Program-made: the position numbers and the translations under genes
Notes under the pieces: generated by a model
What the model saw: the letters and a program-made list of their open reading frames with translations, nothing else
Database searches by the model: none
Told to the model about the DNA's origin: nothing
Source: an uncultured delta proteobacterium
Lineage (GTDB): Bacteria; Myxococcota_A; Polyangia; Polyangiales; Ga0077539
Direction of reading: 5' to 3'
Assembly: GCA_903885885.1 (NCBI GenBank)
Contig: CAISKJ010001231.1
Coordinates: forward strand, 1-9,864
DNA length: 9,864 nt
Shown here: piece after piece, positions 1-5,925 of the stretch
How the letters are laid out: each line of letters starts with the position of its first letter
Numbering within the stretch: the first letter of the stretch is position 1

Positions 1-278
1 CGACCACCCGCCCCTGGTGGGAGGAGTGAGCGAGCGCCGCAGCGTGGCGCGTCATGCGGCCCCCGCGGCGTCTTCGTTCCGTCGGTCTGCGCGCGGTGTG
101 TGCCGCGCCCCTGGCGCCCCTTCGAAACCCTGCATTGCGCTGAAATCACTACGAATCACGGCACTGTGCGCGCGGTCGATCGTGCGTCACGCGGCACTTT
201 CGTCTTGCTCCGGTCGGGGGGGTGGCGTTATGAGACCGCTCCGCGTGCGACCCAGCACACGGTTGAAGGAGCACGGTC
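1..278. other. Leader/intergenic region, no confident gene
   Basis: I see no convincing coding region here. One reading frame ends at a TGA at 27-29 (last residues TTRPWWEE), so the first bases could be the tail of an upstream + strand gene, but nine codons cannot prove it. A small perfect inverted repeat, CCACC at 4-8 and GGTGG at 16-20, lies just before that stop. The stretch at about 118-165 is less GC-rich than its surroundings and would be the natural place for a promoter of the gene at 279, but no well-spaced -35/-10 pair could be made out. Open frames running through this region are Arg/Ala/Ser-rich and look like chance products of high GC. Confidence 0.4.
265..271 (+). promoter_or_regulatory. 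Ribosome binding site deciding the GTG start at 279
   Basis: GAAGGAG ends seven bases before the GTG at 279. It is the best Shine-Dalgarno match in the left half of the window, and it fixes a GTG start for the 84-residue protein even though other frames run through the same DNA. Confidence 0.8.
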
Positions 279-533
279 GTGAAGGAACTTGTTCGATACC
301 TGCTGGAGAACATCTACATCGATTTCCAGGGCGATATCGACCTGGAGCAGGTCAGGGAGTTCCTTCGCAAGGACGACAGCCACGAGTCGCGTGTGCTGTT
401 GCAGAAGCTCAATCAAGAGGGGTCCATCGACGACCTCCTGCTCTCGCTCGCCGACGTTCTGAAGTCGTTCATCCCGAAGGGCATCACCGATCAGGTGGTC
501 CGCGAGCAGATCGCCGAGTACGCCGAGTCGTGA
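279..533 (+). CDS. Small acidic protein of unknown function (84 aa)
   Basis: I do not recognise this family. The protein begins MKELVRYLLENIYIDFQGD and is rich in Asp, Glu and Leu, with few Ala or Pro. It has no signal peptide, membrane segment or cysteine. It reads as a compact, probably all-helical cytoplasmic protein: an N-terminal amphipathic helix, a short linker around the DDSHES segment (about residues 32-37), then two or three more helices. The GTG start is chosen because GAAGGAG lies seven bases upstream. Its codon use is visibly less GC3-rich than that of its neighbours (AAT, CAA, GAT and CTT codons occur), and its residue composition is unlike the Arg/Ala shadow frames, so it is very likely a real gene. 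Its TGA stop overlaps the GTG start of the next gene, which suggests coupled translation with a cytochrome-like lipoprotein. A regulatory or adaptor role is possible but unsupported. Confidence 0.8.
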   Translation: MKELVRYLLENIYIDFQGDIDLEQVREFLRKDDSHESRVLLQKLNQEGSIDDLLLSLADVLKSFIPKGITDQVVREQIAEYAES

Positions 534-1330
534 TCTTCGCGGCCGCGCTCTTCGCGGCCTGCGATCTCGACTCTGAACCCCCGCAGAGACCCTCCCTCCA
601 CGTTGTGACGACCGAGCCCGCCGCCCTCGACGGCGGGGTCGCCTCACACCCCATCGGTCTGCCGCTCACCCTTACGTTCAACCGCCTCCTCGCACCTTCC
701 ACGGTGAACGATGCGACGGTGTACGTTCGCAGCGGCGCGCTCGGTGTTTTCGGCGGTTTTCGTTACGACATGGTTCGCCGCCGGGTGCTCTTCGTTCCCG
801 ACATGCGCGCGCTCCGTCCGAGCCTCCAATACGACCTCGTCGTCACCGCGAGCCTCCGCGCGTGGGACGGCGCCGCCCTCGACAACCCGCTTACGCTTCG
901 CTTCGCGCCTGGCGCGATGGTGGCTGCACCTTCGCGGGCGCTCCCGTCGCTCGCGCGCGATGTCGCGCCGCTCCTCGCCGCGCGCTGCGCCACCGCCGGC
1001 TGTCACGGCGGCGCAGAGCCCGTGCTGGGGCTCGACCTCTCGTCGCCCGACGCGATCCTTCGCACGGCCCTCCGTGTGCCCGCACGCGAGCGCCCGGCGC
1101 CGTCTTCGTCGGCCCTTGCGCCCGGCGATCCGCGCTGGGGTGCCATGGCGCGCATCGACCCGGGCAACGCGGCCGGGCAGGGTCTCCCGGAGTACAGCTA
1201 TCTCGTCTACAAAGTGCTCGGTGACGGGCCGGTGATTGGAGCGCGCATGCCCCCCGAAGGCCCCGCGCTCACCGACGACGAGACCACGCGCGTCGCCGAT
1301 TGGATCGCTGGCGGCGCCCCTTCGAATTGA
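530..1330 (+). CDS. Putative lipoprotein with Ig-like domain and c-type-cytochrome-like domain
   Basis: This is a predicted exported protein of 266 residues. The chosen GTG start at 530 overlaps the previous gene's stop (GTGA). It gives MIFAAALFAAC, where Cys11 sits in a lipobox-like LFAAC. The leader is unusually short and lacks the usual basic residues, so either the start is further upstream inside the previous gene or the leader is atypical. Residues about 24-126 resemble bacterial Ig-like (SbsA/Big_5 type) domains: an EPA(x)nDG opening, LTLTFNRLL, then paired strands to LTLRFAPG. Residues about 140-265 look like the small haem-binding domains of myxobacteria and planctomycetes: DVAPLLAARC, then C153-ATAG-C158-H159 (CX4CH rather than CXXCH), and a C-terminal RMPPEGP with Met240 as candidate distal ligand before DDETTRVADWIAGGAP. 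Haem binding is inferred, not shown. The likely role is in envelope electron transfer or in surface recognition. Confidence 0.82.
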   Translation: MIFAAALFAACDLDSEPPQRPSLHVVTTEPAALDGGVASHPIGLPLTLTFNRLLAPSTVNDATVYVRSGALGVFGGFRYDMVRRRVLFVPDMRALRPSLQYDLVVTASLRAWDGAALDNPLTLRFAPGAMVAAPSRALPSLARDVAPLLAARCATAGCHGGAEPVLGLDLSSPDAILRTALRVPARERPAPSSSALAPGDPRWGAMARIDPGNAAGQGLPEYSYLVYKVLGDGPVIGARMPPEGPALTDDETTRVADWIAGGAPSN

Positions 1331-1367
1331 CCGCGCCCGCAACGGTTCTCGTGCGATGTGGTGAACC

Positions 1368-1397
1368 TTGACACCGCCGCGCGGCGCGTCGTACTGC
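1368..1397 (+). promoter_or_regulatory. Possible promoter for the DsbA-like gene
   Basis: A perfect TTGACA lies at 1368-1373 in the 74-base gap before the gene at 1405. About 17-18 bases downstream is GTACTGC, only a poor -10 match (TA.... at 1392). If used, transcription would start close to the ATG, giving a nearly leaderless message. This fits the absence of any Shine-Dalgarno sequence before 1405. Confidence 0.3.
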
Positions 1398-1404
1398 CTC
1401 CGCC

Positions 1405-2325
1405 ATGTCGCGCTCGAGGTTGACGTTCGCGTTCGTGTTTGTGTTCGGCGCCCTCGGGCTCGGCGCGAGCTGTCGCAACAACGGTTCGCGCACGCCGCAG
1501 GCCGATGCGGGTGCGGCGCAGTCGCGCGAGGCCGCCACGCCGTCGGGCGCAGGGGTCACCGAGGTGGCGGGGGTCGATCTCACGAGCCTCAACGCGACCG
1601 AGCGCGACACGTTCTGGGCGGTCGCCAACGACGAGCTCTCGCCCTGCGGCGATCCGCACTCGATCGCGGTGTGCGCGCGCGATCGCCTCGCGTGCCGCGC
1701 GTGCTTGCCCGCGCTGCGCTTTCTCGCGAAGCGCATCGAAGACGGCTATGCGCGCGACCAGCTCTCGGACCTCATTCACGCGCGCTATAGCCCGCAGGCG
1801 ATGCAGCAGGTACGCATCGACGGCGCGCCCTCGCATGGCAGCCCGATGGCCGCCGTCACGGTGGTCGAGTTCAGCGACTACGAGTGTCCGCACTGCGCCC
1901 ACGCGATGCCCATCTTGCGCCAGGTCGAGCGCGACTTCGAAGGCCGCGTACGCGTCGTGCACATGAACTTTCCGCTCACCGGGCACATTCACGGCATGCC
2001 CGCGGCGCGCGCGGCCCTCGCCGCAGGCCGACAGAATCGCTTCTGGGAGATGCACTACAAGCTCTTCGAGAACCAGCAGCACCTCGAGCCCGCCGACATC
2101 GAGCGCTATGCCACAGAACTCGAGCTCGACATGGCGCGCTTCCGCGCCGACCTCGCGTCACCCGAGATCGAGGCGCAGATTCGGGCCTCGCGCACCGAGG
2201 GCGAGCGCTTGCAAATTCAGGGCACGCCGACCATCTTCATCAACGGACGTCGCTTCGAGCTCAACCTGGAGCGTGAGCCGCTGCGCCAGTGGATTCAAGA
2301 AGAGGTCGACGGGGCAGGGCACTGA
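1405..2325 (+). CDS. DsbA-like thioredoxin-fold lipoprotein (CPHC)
   Basis: This 306-residue exported thiol-disulfide oxidoreductase-like protein starts at an ATG that gives a clear signal peptide (MSRSRL, then a hydrophobic run). The signal ends at Cys23 in LGASC; Gly at -3 makes the lipobox non-canonical, so lipidation is probable rather than certain. Residues 24-60 are a low-complexity linker. Residues about 65-125 form a separate small region with four cysteines (C81, C90, C97, C100; the last two as CRAC). The DsbA/thioredoxin domain spans about 140-300: beta strand VTVVEFSDYE, active site C161-P-H-C164, a helical insertion with GRQNRFWEMHYKLFENQ, and the cis-proline loop G273-T-P275-T followed by IFINGRRF. 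This pattern matches DsbA/NhaA-C-terminal-like thioredoxins that oxidise or isomerise periplasmic proteins. There is no obvious ribosome binding site. The preceding haem-domain lipoprotein suggests envelope redox functions, but the two are not clearly one operon. The exact substrate cannot be told. Confidence 0.92.
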   Translation: MSRSRLTFAFVFVFGALGLGASCRNNGSRTPQADAGAAQSREAATPSGAGVTEVAGVDLTSLNATERDTFWAVANDELSPCGDPHSIAVCARDRLACRACLPALRFLAKRIEDGYARDQLSDLIHARYSPQAMQQVRIDGAPSHGSPMAAVTVVEFSDYECPHCAHAMPILRQVERDFEGRVRVVHMNFPLTGHIHGMPAARAALAAGRQNRFWEMHYKLFENQQHLEPADIERYATELELDMARFRADLASPEIEAQIRASRTEGERLQIQGTPTIFINGRRFELNLEREPLRQWIQEEVDGAGH

Positions 2326-2355
2326 GCCCGCTCACCTCGCGCTGACACGCTGACC

Positions 2356-2398
2356 GTGCCCTCGGGCACCCCTGAGGAAGGGGATGCTCCAAGGGCAC
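2356..2398. terminator. Nested hairpins between convergent genes, possible bidirectional terminator
   Basis: GTGCCC (2356-2361) and GGGCAC (2364-2369) form a tight hairpin. Alternatively GTGCCCT (2356-2362) pairs with AGGGCAC (2392-2398) around an inner CCCCT/AGGGG hairpin (2369-2373 with 2379-2383). The structure starts about 30 bases after the DsbA-like gene stop and lies between convergent genes, where a terminator is expected. There is no T-tract on either strand, so intrinsic termination is only a possibility. Confidence 0.4.
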
Positions 2399-2448
2399 GC
2401 CGTCGTTCACCGAGGGGCGTGGAGGTGTCGAATCGCGCGCGACCTGCC

Positions 2449-2466
2449 GACCGCCCGTTCGCGGTC
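2449..2466 (-). terminator. GC hairpin downstream of the GAF gene stop
   Basis: GACCGC (2449-2454) and GCGGTC (2461-2466) make a perfect six-base-pair stem with a six-base loop. On the minus strand it lies about 28-46 bases past the stop of the GAF protein gene. A second perfect palindrome, CCTCGCGCGAGG, lies at 2474-2485, closer to the stop. Neither is followed by a T-run, so they are candidate 3'-end structures only. Confidence 0.3.
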
Positions 2467-2494
2467 ACGGAGGCCTCGCGCGAGGGCTTCGGAA

Positions 2495-5113
2495 TCAGCG
2501 CCGTTTGGCCGGGGGAGACCCAGCGCCAGGCTTCTGGTCGCTGTACTCGGCCGCCGCCGCGCGGCGCGAATGCGTCGAGAGGGCTTCGGCGAGCTGCGAC
2601 GCGACGTAGTTCACGCCGTCTTCTTCGTCGGACTCGAACACGGGACCGCCGCGCATGCGCTGAATCACGATCATCGCGAAGAGGCGTTCGCGGTGATACG
2701 AGGCCGAGAAGAGCGCCGGCGCGCCCATGAACGAAGGCGCGAAGGCCTCGCTCGGCTCGCACACCTTGACGTTCACGCTTGCGTGCTTGCGCACGGCGAC
2801 AGCGCGGTGCCCGCCCTTGGCCTTCACGCGCGTGCCCGCCGCCGGTCCCCCTTCGGTGGCCGCGACGGTGAACTCATCGCGGTCGATGTCATAGAGCGAG
2901 ACGGTGCATGCATCGACGAGCACGGTGTCACGAATCACGCGCGCGGCGAACGCGCACGCGTCCTCCGACGACTGGGCGAAGGAGAGATCCATGAGCGCGT
3001 CAAAGAGATCGCTCACGAGGTCTTTGCCGCGTCGACGCCGACCCGTGAGCGCGACGGAGCGCGTGCCCTCATGCGCCTTGTCGGCCGCCTTCTCACCGAC
3101 GGAATCAGTCGCCTTCTTTGCGACACCTTCCGGTGCCTTCTCTGCCGGTTTGTCCGCGGGCTTGCCAGCAGGCTTCTCGGCGGCGACTTCGGGCGCCTTC
3201 TCCGCGGGCTTCTCCGCGGGCTTCTCGGCGACCACTTCCGCGGGCTTGTCGGCGGGCTTCTCGGCGGCGACTTCGGGTGCCTTGTCGCTCGCCGCCGGCG
3301 CCGAGGCCACCGGTGCCGCTTCTGTCACGGCGGCTACGGGCTCCGCCGCAGGCTTCGTTTCAGCCGCCGGCGCAGCTTTCACCGCAGGGGCGTCGGGCGC
3401 CACGAAGACCGGCACCACGACCGTCGGCATGTCGCGTTCGGCCGTCGTCGCCGCCGCCGGCGTGGCAGTCGCAGGCGTCACTGCCGCGGTCACCGCCGCC
3501 GAAGGAATGCGCGCCTCGGAGTTGGTGCGCGCGCGCTTCCGCTTGTTCTTCGAGAGCTTCTTCTCGCGGGGCTCGAGAGCCTTTGCGGGCGGGGCGGGTG
3601 CTTGCGGAACAGGCTTCGTCGGCGGCGTCGGGGCCTTGCCGACGGGCGCTGTTGCCGTCGCGACGACCGCGGCGGGGGGCACCGACACGACCGCCGGTGC
3701 GACCGAAATCGGCGCGTCGCTCGGAGGAAACTCCACGACCACGTCACCGCGCCAGTCTTTCCACTGGAGCACGACGAGCGGCGGGCGCTTCGGGTGCGCG
3801 TCGAACTCGTGGTCGAAGACCGCGATCGTGACGAAGCGGCCTCGCGCACGCGTGACCAGCGAGCGCTTGATCGACGCGAAGGCCTGCCGCGCGAGCGCCT
3901 CGGCGCGGGCCGGCGGCGTGCCCTCGGCGACCGCGAACACCCGCTCTCGATAGGTGATCGGGCTACCCGACGAGGGGTCGTCGTCGCGCTCGTAGAGCAC
4001 CGTCGGAACCGGCAGCGCCTCGACGGGCTCGTCGCCTCCGACAATCGTCGGAACCACCATCGTATCCGAGCGCGTGTTGTCTTGCGTTGCGCCGTTGAGG
4101 CCCTGAAGCACAACATCTTCGACGACGATGCCTGCGTCATCGTCGACATCACCCTTGGGCGCTTCGGGCTTGGGCGCCTCGGGCTTGGGCGCTTCGGGCT
4201 TGGGCGCTTCGGGCTTGGGCGCTTCGGGCTTGGGCGCCTCGGGCTTGGGCGCCTCGGGCTTGGGCGCCTCGGGCTTGGGCGCTTCGGGCTTGGGCGCTTC
4301 GGGCTTCGAACTCCCTGCCTTCGGTGGCTCGGCCTTCGCGCTCGTAGACTTCGCGGGCTCGGGCTGCTTACCCGTCGTAGCCGACGGAGCGGGTGGCGGG
4401 GCGCTGCGCGGAGCGCTGTCGTCGAGTGCCTGCGCGACGAGCGCCGCGGAAGGGGGCACGTGACCGCGGGCCGTCGTGGCCTTCTCCGACTGGGAGGTCG
4501 TCGCCGACTTCACGGGGGGCGATTGCGCGGGCGGGGTGCTCGGGCGCGGCGACTCGGGCCCCGCAGCGCGTGCGGGCGTCGACGTCATCGCCGCCGTCGT
4601 GCTCGCCTGTACGCCGGGGCCGAGCGTGCTCTTGCTCGTAACGCTGACAGGCTGCTGGGTGCCGTCACCCTTGAGCACCGTGACGGAGCTGTGACCCACA
4701 ACGCCAGCCTTGTCGGCCTGGGCCTCCGGCTGGCTTGCCGGTGGCGATTGCGAGTCGGAGAACAGCCCCGCTGCGGGCGCCTCGGAGCCGAAGAAGAGCG
4801 GCGCGTCGGAGGGTGCGCCGAAGGAGAGCGGCGCCTCGGCGGGCGGAGTCGACGGGCGCGGTGGCTCCGGCGGCGGGGCCGACGAGGTGGGGCGCTCTGG
4901 CGCGTGCGACTTCATCTGCCGAACGGTGAAGCGGTCGCGCGTGTTTCGGTCGAGGACGCGCACGGTGCCGTCGTCGTCGATCTCCGCGTGATACCTCGCG
5001 AGGGCGATGCCGCCGCGGGCCTTGTTCAGCGCGCCGAGCCACGACTCAGCATCTACGGTCACCGTTGCAGCGGTGCCGCCCGAAGGACCTGGCAGTTCAA
5101 CAACCCATCTCAT
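2495..5113 (-). CDS. Large multi-domain GAF protein with Pro/Ala/Lys-rich repeats (872 aa)
   Basis: The minus-strand start is the ATG at 5113 (MRWVVELPGPSGG). Residues 1 to about 70 are a compact N-terminal domain ending near VRQM. Residues about 71-265 are a Pro/Ser/Ala-rich, probably disordered linker with FFG and LSFG patches. Residues about 269-320 are ten exact PKPEA repeats. Residues about 386-461 form a central folded domain: YRERVFAV, helix, FVTIAVFDHEF, LQWKDWRGDVVVEFP. Another long disordered segment follows, with a basic patch (KKLSKNKRKRAR) and PAEKPAEK-type repeats. Residues about 696-850 are a GAF-like sensory domain (DLFDALMDLSFAQSSEDACAF, then VDACTVSLYDIDRDEF). No signal peptide or membrane helix is visible, so it should be cytoplasmic. 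Central and N-terminal domains of this style recur, to my recollection, in myxobacterial GAF proteins; their function is unknown to me. GAF domains bind small ligands or mediate dimerisation. The gene is divergent from a response-regulator-like gene. Antisense frames stay open for kilobases, an artefact of composition. Confidence 0.88.
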   Translation of the reverse strand: MRWVVELPGPSGGTAATVTVDAESWLGALNKARGGIALARYHAEIDDDGTVRVLDRNTRDRFTVRQMKSHAPERPTSSAPPPEPPRPSTPPAEAPLSFGAPSDAPLFFGSEAPAAGLFSDSQSPPASQPEAQADKAGVVGHSSVTVLKGDGTQQPVSVTSKSTLGPGVQASTTAAMTSTPARAAGPESPRPSTPPAQSPPVKSATTSQSEKATTARGHVPPSAALVAQALDDSAPRSAPPPAPSATTGKQPEPAKSTSAKAEPPKAGSSKPEAPKPEAPKPEAPKPEAPKPEAPKPEAPKPEAPKPEAPKPEAPKPEAPKGDVDDDAGIVVEDVVLQGLNGATQDNTRSDTMVVPTIVGGDEPVEALPVPTVLYERDDDPSSGSPITYRERVFAVAEGTPPARAEALARQAFASIKRSLVTRARGRFVTIAVFDHEFDAHPKRPPLVVLQWKDWRGDVVVEFPPSDAPISVAPAVVSVPPAAVVATATAPVGKAPTPPTKPVPQAPAPPAKALEPREKKLSKNKRKRARTNSEARIPSAAVTAAVTPATATPAAATTAERDMPTVVVPVFVAPDAPAVKAAPAAETKPAAEPVAAVTEAAPVASAPAASDKAPEVAAEKPADKPAEVVAEKPAEKPAEKAPEVAAEKPAGKPADKPAEKAPEGVAKKATDSVGEKAADKAHEGTRSVALTGRRRRGKDLVSDLFDALMDLSFAQSSEDACAFAARVIRDTVLVDACTVSLYDIDRDEFTVAATEGGPAAGTRVKAKGGHRAVAVRKHASVNVKVCEPSEAFAPSFMGAPALFSASYHRERLFAMIVIQRMRGGPVFESDEEDGVNYVASQLAEALSTHSRRAAAAEYSDQKPGAGSPPAKRR
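3127..3281 (-). repeat. Imperfect PAEKPAEK/APEVAAEKPA repeat inside the GAF gene
   Basis: On the + strand, units related to GGGCTTCTCCGCG recur. They encode variations of KPAEKPAEKAPEVAAEKPADKPA on the minus strand. Two or three longer copies, each closing with a Pro-Glu-Val-Ala-Ala-Glu stretch, can be made out. The units stay in frame and encode a charged Ala/Pro/Lys/Glu linker just before the GAF domain. Confidence 0.75.
4154..4306 (-). repeat. 15-bp tandem repeat, ten copies, encoding PKPEA
   Basis: On the + strand the unit CTTGGGCGCYTCGGG is repeated ten times without interruption (4154-4303), followed by a partial CTT. The only differences are at the Y position, reading T,C,T,T,T,C,C,C,T,T, which is the silent third base of the Ala codon. 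The unit length is a multiple of three, so copy-number change keeps the frame. The product is a stiff, charged Pro-Lys-Pro-Glu-Ala rod, similar in style to the Glu-Pro/Lys-Pro spacer of TonB proteins. Confidence 0.95.
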
Positions 5114-5145
5114 CGTTTTCGCTCGGAAAAGAGGTTCTCAGTGGA

Positions 5146-5173
5146 CCTATCAGCTTGCCGATCACCGCGTCAA
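5146..5173 (-). promoter_or_regulatory. Candidate sigma-70-type promoter for the GAF gene
   Basis: Read on the minus strand, TTGACG (5173-5168; five of six consensus bases) is followed after 16 bases by GATAGG (5151-5146), which keeps the central ATA of the -10 box. The expected start point, about 5139, would leave a leader of roughly 25 bases before the ATG at 5113. The site lies in the only long gap before this gene. No strong Shine-Dalgarno sequence precedes the ATG. Confidence 0.45.
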
Positions 5174-5200
5174 GGTAGGTTTCTACCGCGGAGCCACCGC
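5164..5200. promoter_or_regulatory. Phased ACCGC direct repeats in the divergent intergenic region
   Basis: ACCGC occurs at 5164, 5185 and 5196, with spacings of 21 and 11 bases, so all three lie on about the same face of the helix. OmpR/PhoB-family regulators typically bind direct repeats about 11 bases apart. These repeats overlap the predicted -35 of the divergent GAF gene, and the neighbouring gene encodes such a regulator. The motif is short and GC-rich, so chance occurrence is quite possible. A GGTAG-GTTT-CTACC inverted repeat (5174-5187) lies in the middle. Confidence 0.3.
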
Positions 5201-5242
5201 CGCGTTGTATGTGTGACACGAGTGGGACTACCGTCCGCACCC

Positions 5243-5911
5243 GTGCGGACCACCGTCGTGAGCGTGCTCAATCCCTCCGAGGCTGCCGAGGTGCTCCGCG
5301 ACCTGGGGTGCGCCGTGCGAGAAGACTCGCCGCTCGCACCGCCGGAGGCGCTCGTGGCCAACGCCGACGCGGTGATCGTCGAGGCCGCCGACGACGCCGA
5401 GGTGGGGCGCTTTGTGATCACCCGACTGCGCGGGCTGCCCCGCCGCACCCCCGTGATCCTCGCGTTGCGCACGACGCAGCTTACGCGCCTCGATCCGGCC
5501 TGGGGCCACGACGATTTCGTGCTCCAGCCCTATGTGCCCCAAGAGCTCTACGCGCGCATTCGATCCCTCGAGTGGCGCACGAGCGATTTCGCGCAGCCCG
5601 AGCGGGTGAAGGCCGGCGCGCTCCTCATCGACCTCGCGGGCCACGAGGCGTCCGTCGATGGCCGCCGCGTCGAGCTCGCCCCGATGGAGTTCGCGCTCCT
5701 CGCGCACCTGGTCACGCACCGCGCGCGGGTGCTCGGGCGCGCTGCCCTGCTCCGCGACCTGTGGGGCCGCCGCGGCGGCGCCACGCGCACGCTCGACGTT
5801 CACGTCCGTCGGCTGCGCGCGAAGCTCGGCACCGCCGCCGTGATCGAGACCGTGCGCGGCGTCGGCTACCGCCTCGTGGTGCCCGGCGCGACGACCCCCT
5901 CTGACTCCTAG
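5243..5911 (+). CDS. OmpR/PhoB-type regulator with degenerate receiver domain (222 aa)
   Basis: This is a transcription regulator with a receiver-like domain (about residues 3-110) and a winged-helix DNA-binding domain (about 120-215). The second domain is typical: LAPMEFALLAHLVTHRARVLGRA, RTLDVHVRRLRAKLG, then VIETVRGVGYRLV. The receiver keeps the fold pattern but not its chemistry. The acidic pair after the first strand is replaced by N10-P11-S12; the phospho-acceptor Asp becomes Glu47 (DAVIVE); the Thr/Ser position is Ala74 (PVILAL); the conserved Lys is Gln95 (DDFVLQPY). It is therefore probably not phosphorylated and may act constitutively or through protein contacts; Glu at the acceptor site can mimic phosphorylation. 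I chose GTG 5243 because the product then has the family's usual length and starts directly at the first strand; GTGs at 5213, 5222, 5258 and 5264 are alternatives, and none has a good ribosome binding site. It is divergent from the GAF gene and 14 bases before pdxA. No partner histidine kinase is in the window. Confidence 0.88.
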   Translation: MRTTVVSVLNPSEAAEVLRDLGCAVREDSPLAPPEALVANADAVIVEAADDAEVGRFVITRLRGLPRRTPVILALRTTQLTRLDPAWGHDDFVLQPYVPQELYARIRSLEWRTSDFAQPERVKAGALLIDLAGHEASVDGRRVELAPMEFALLAHLVTHRARVLGRAALLRDLWGRRGGATRTLDVHVRRLRAKLGTAAVIETVRGVGYRLVVPGATTPSDS

Positions 5912-5925
5912 CGAGAGACCCCGCG

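Noticed and set aside
113..1326. Exact 14-base direct repeat GGCGCCCCTTCGAA at 113-126 and 1313-1326
   Set aside because: Both copies are GC-rich, one encodes the end of a protein, and there is no mobile-element structure or target duplication. Chance in this composition is the best explanation.
17..1330. A 437-codon frame that would extend the haem-domain lipoprotein upstream
   Set aside because: The upstream half overlaps the well-supported 84-aa gene, is Arg-rich without any motif, and would bury the lipobox in mid-protein.
4154..4306. Tandem 15-base repeat considered as a CRISPR array or a replication iteron
   Set aside because: There are no spacers between units, the repeats are in frame within a protein gene, and variation is confined to a silent codon position.
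5211..5219. GTGTGACAC inverted repeat just before the regulator gene, as an operator
   Set aside because: Four-base arms are too short to distinguish from chance, and no second copy was seen.
2384..5911. A 1175-codon open frame on the + strand running antisense to the GAF gene and into the regulator
   Set aside because: Its first 2.8 kb are Arg/Leu/Gly-rich low-complexity sequence made by the complement of Pro/Ala/Glu codons. Only the part from about 5243 encodes a recognisable protein. The minus strand carries the real domains.
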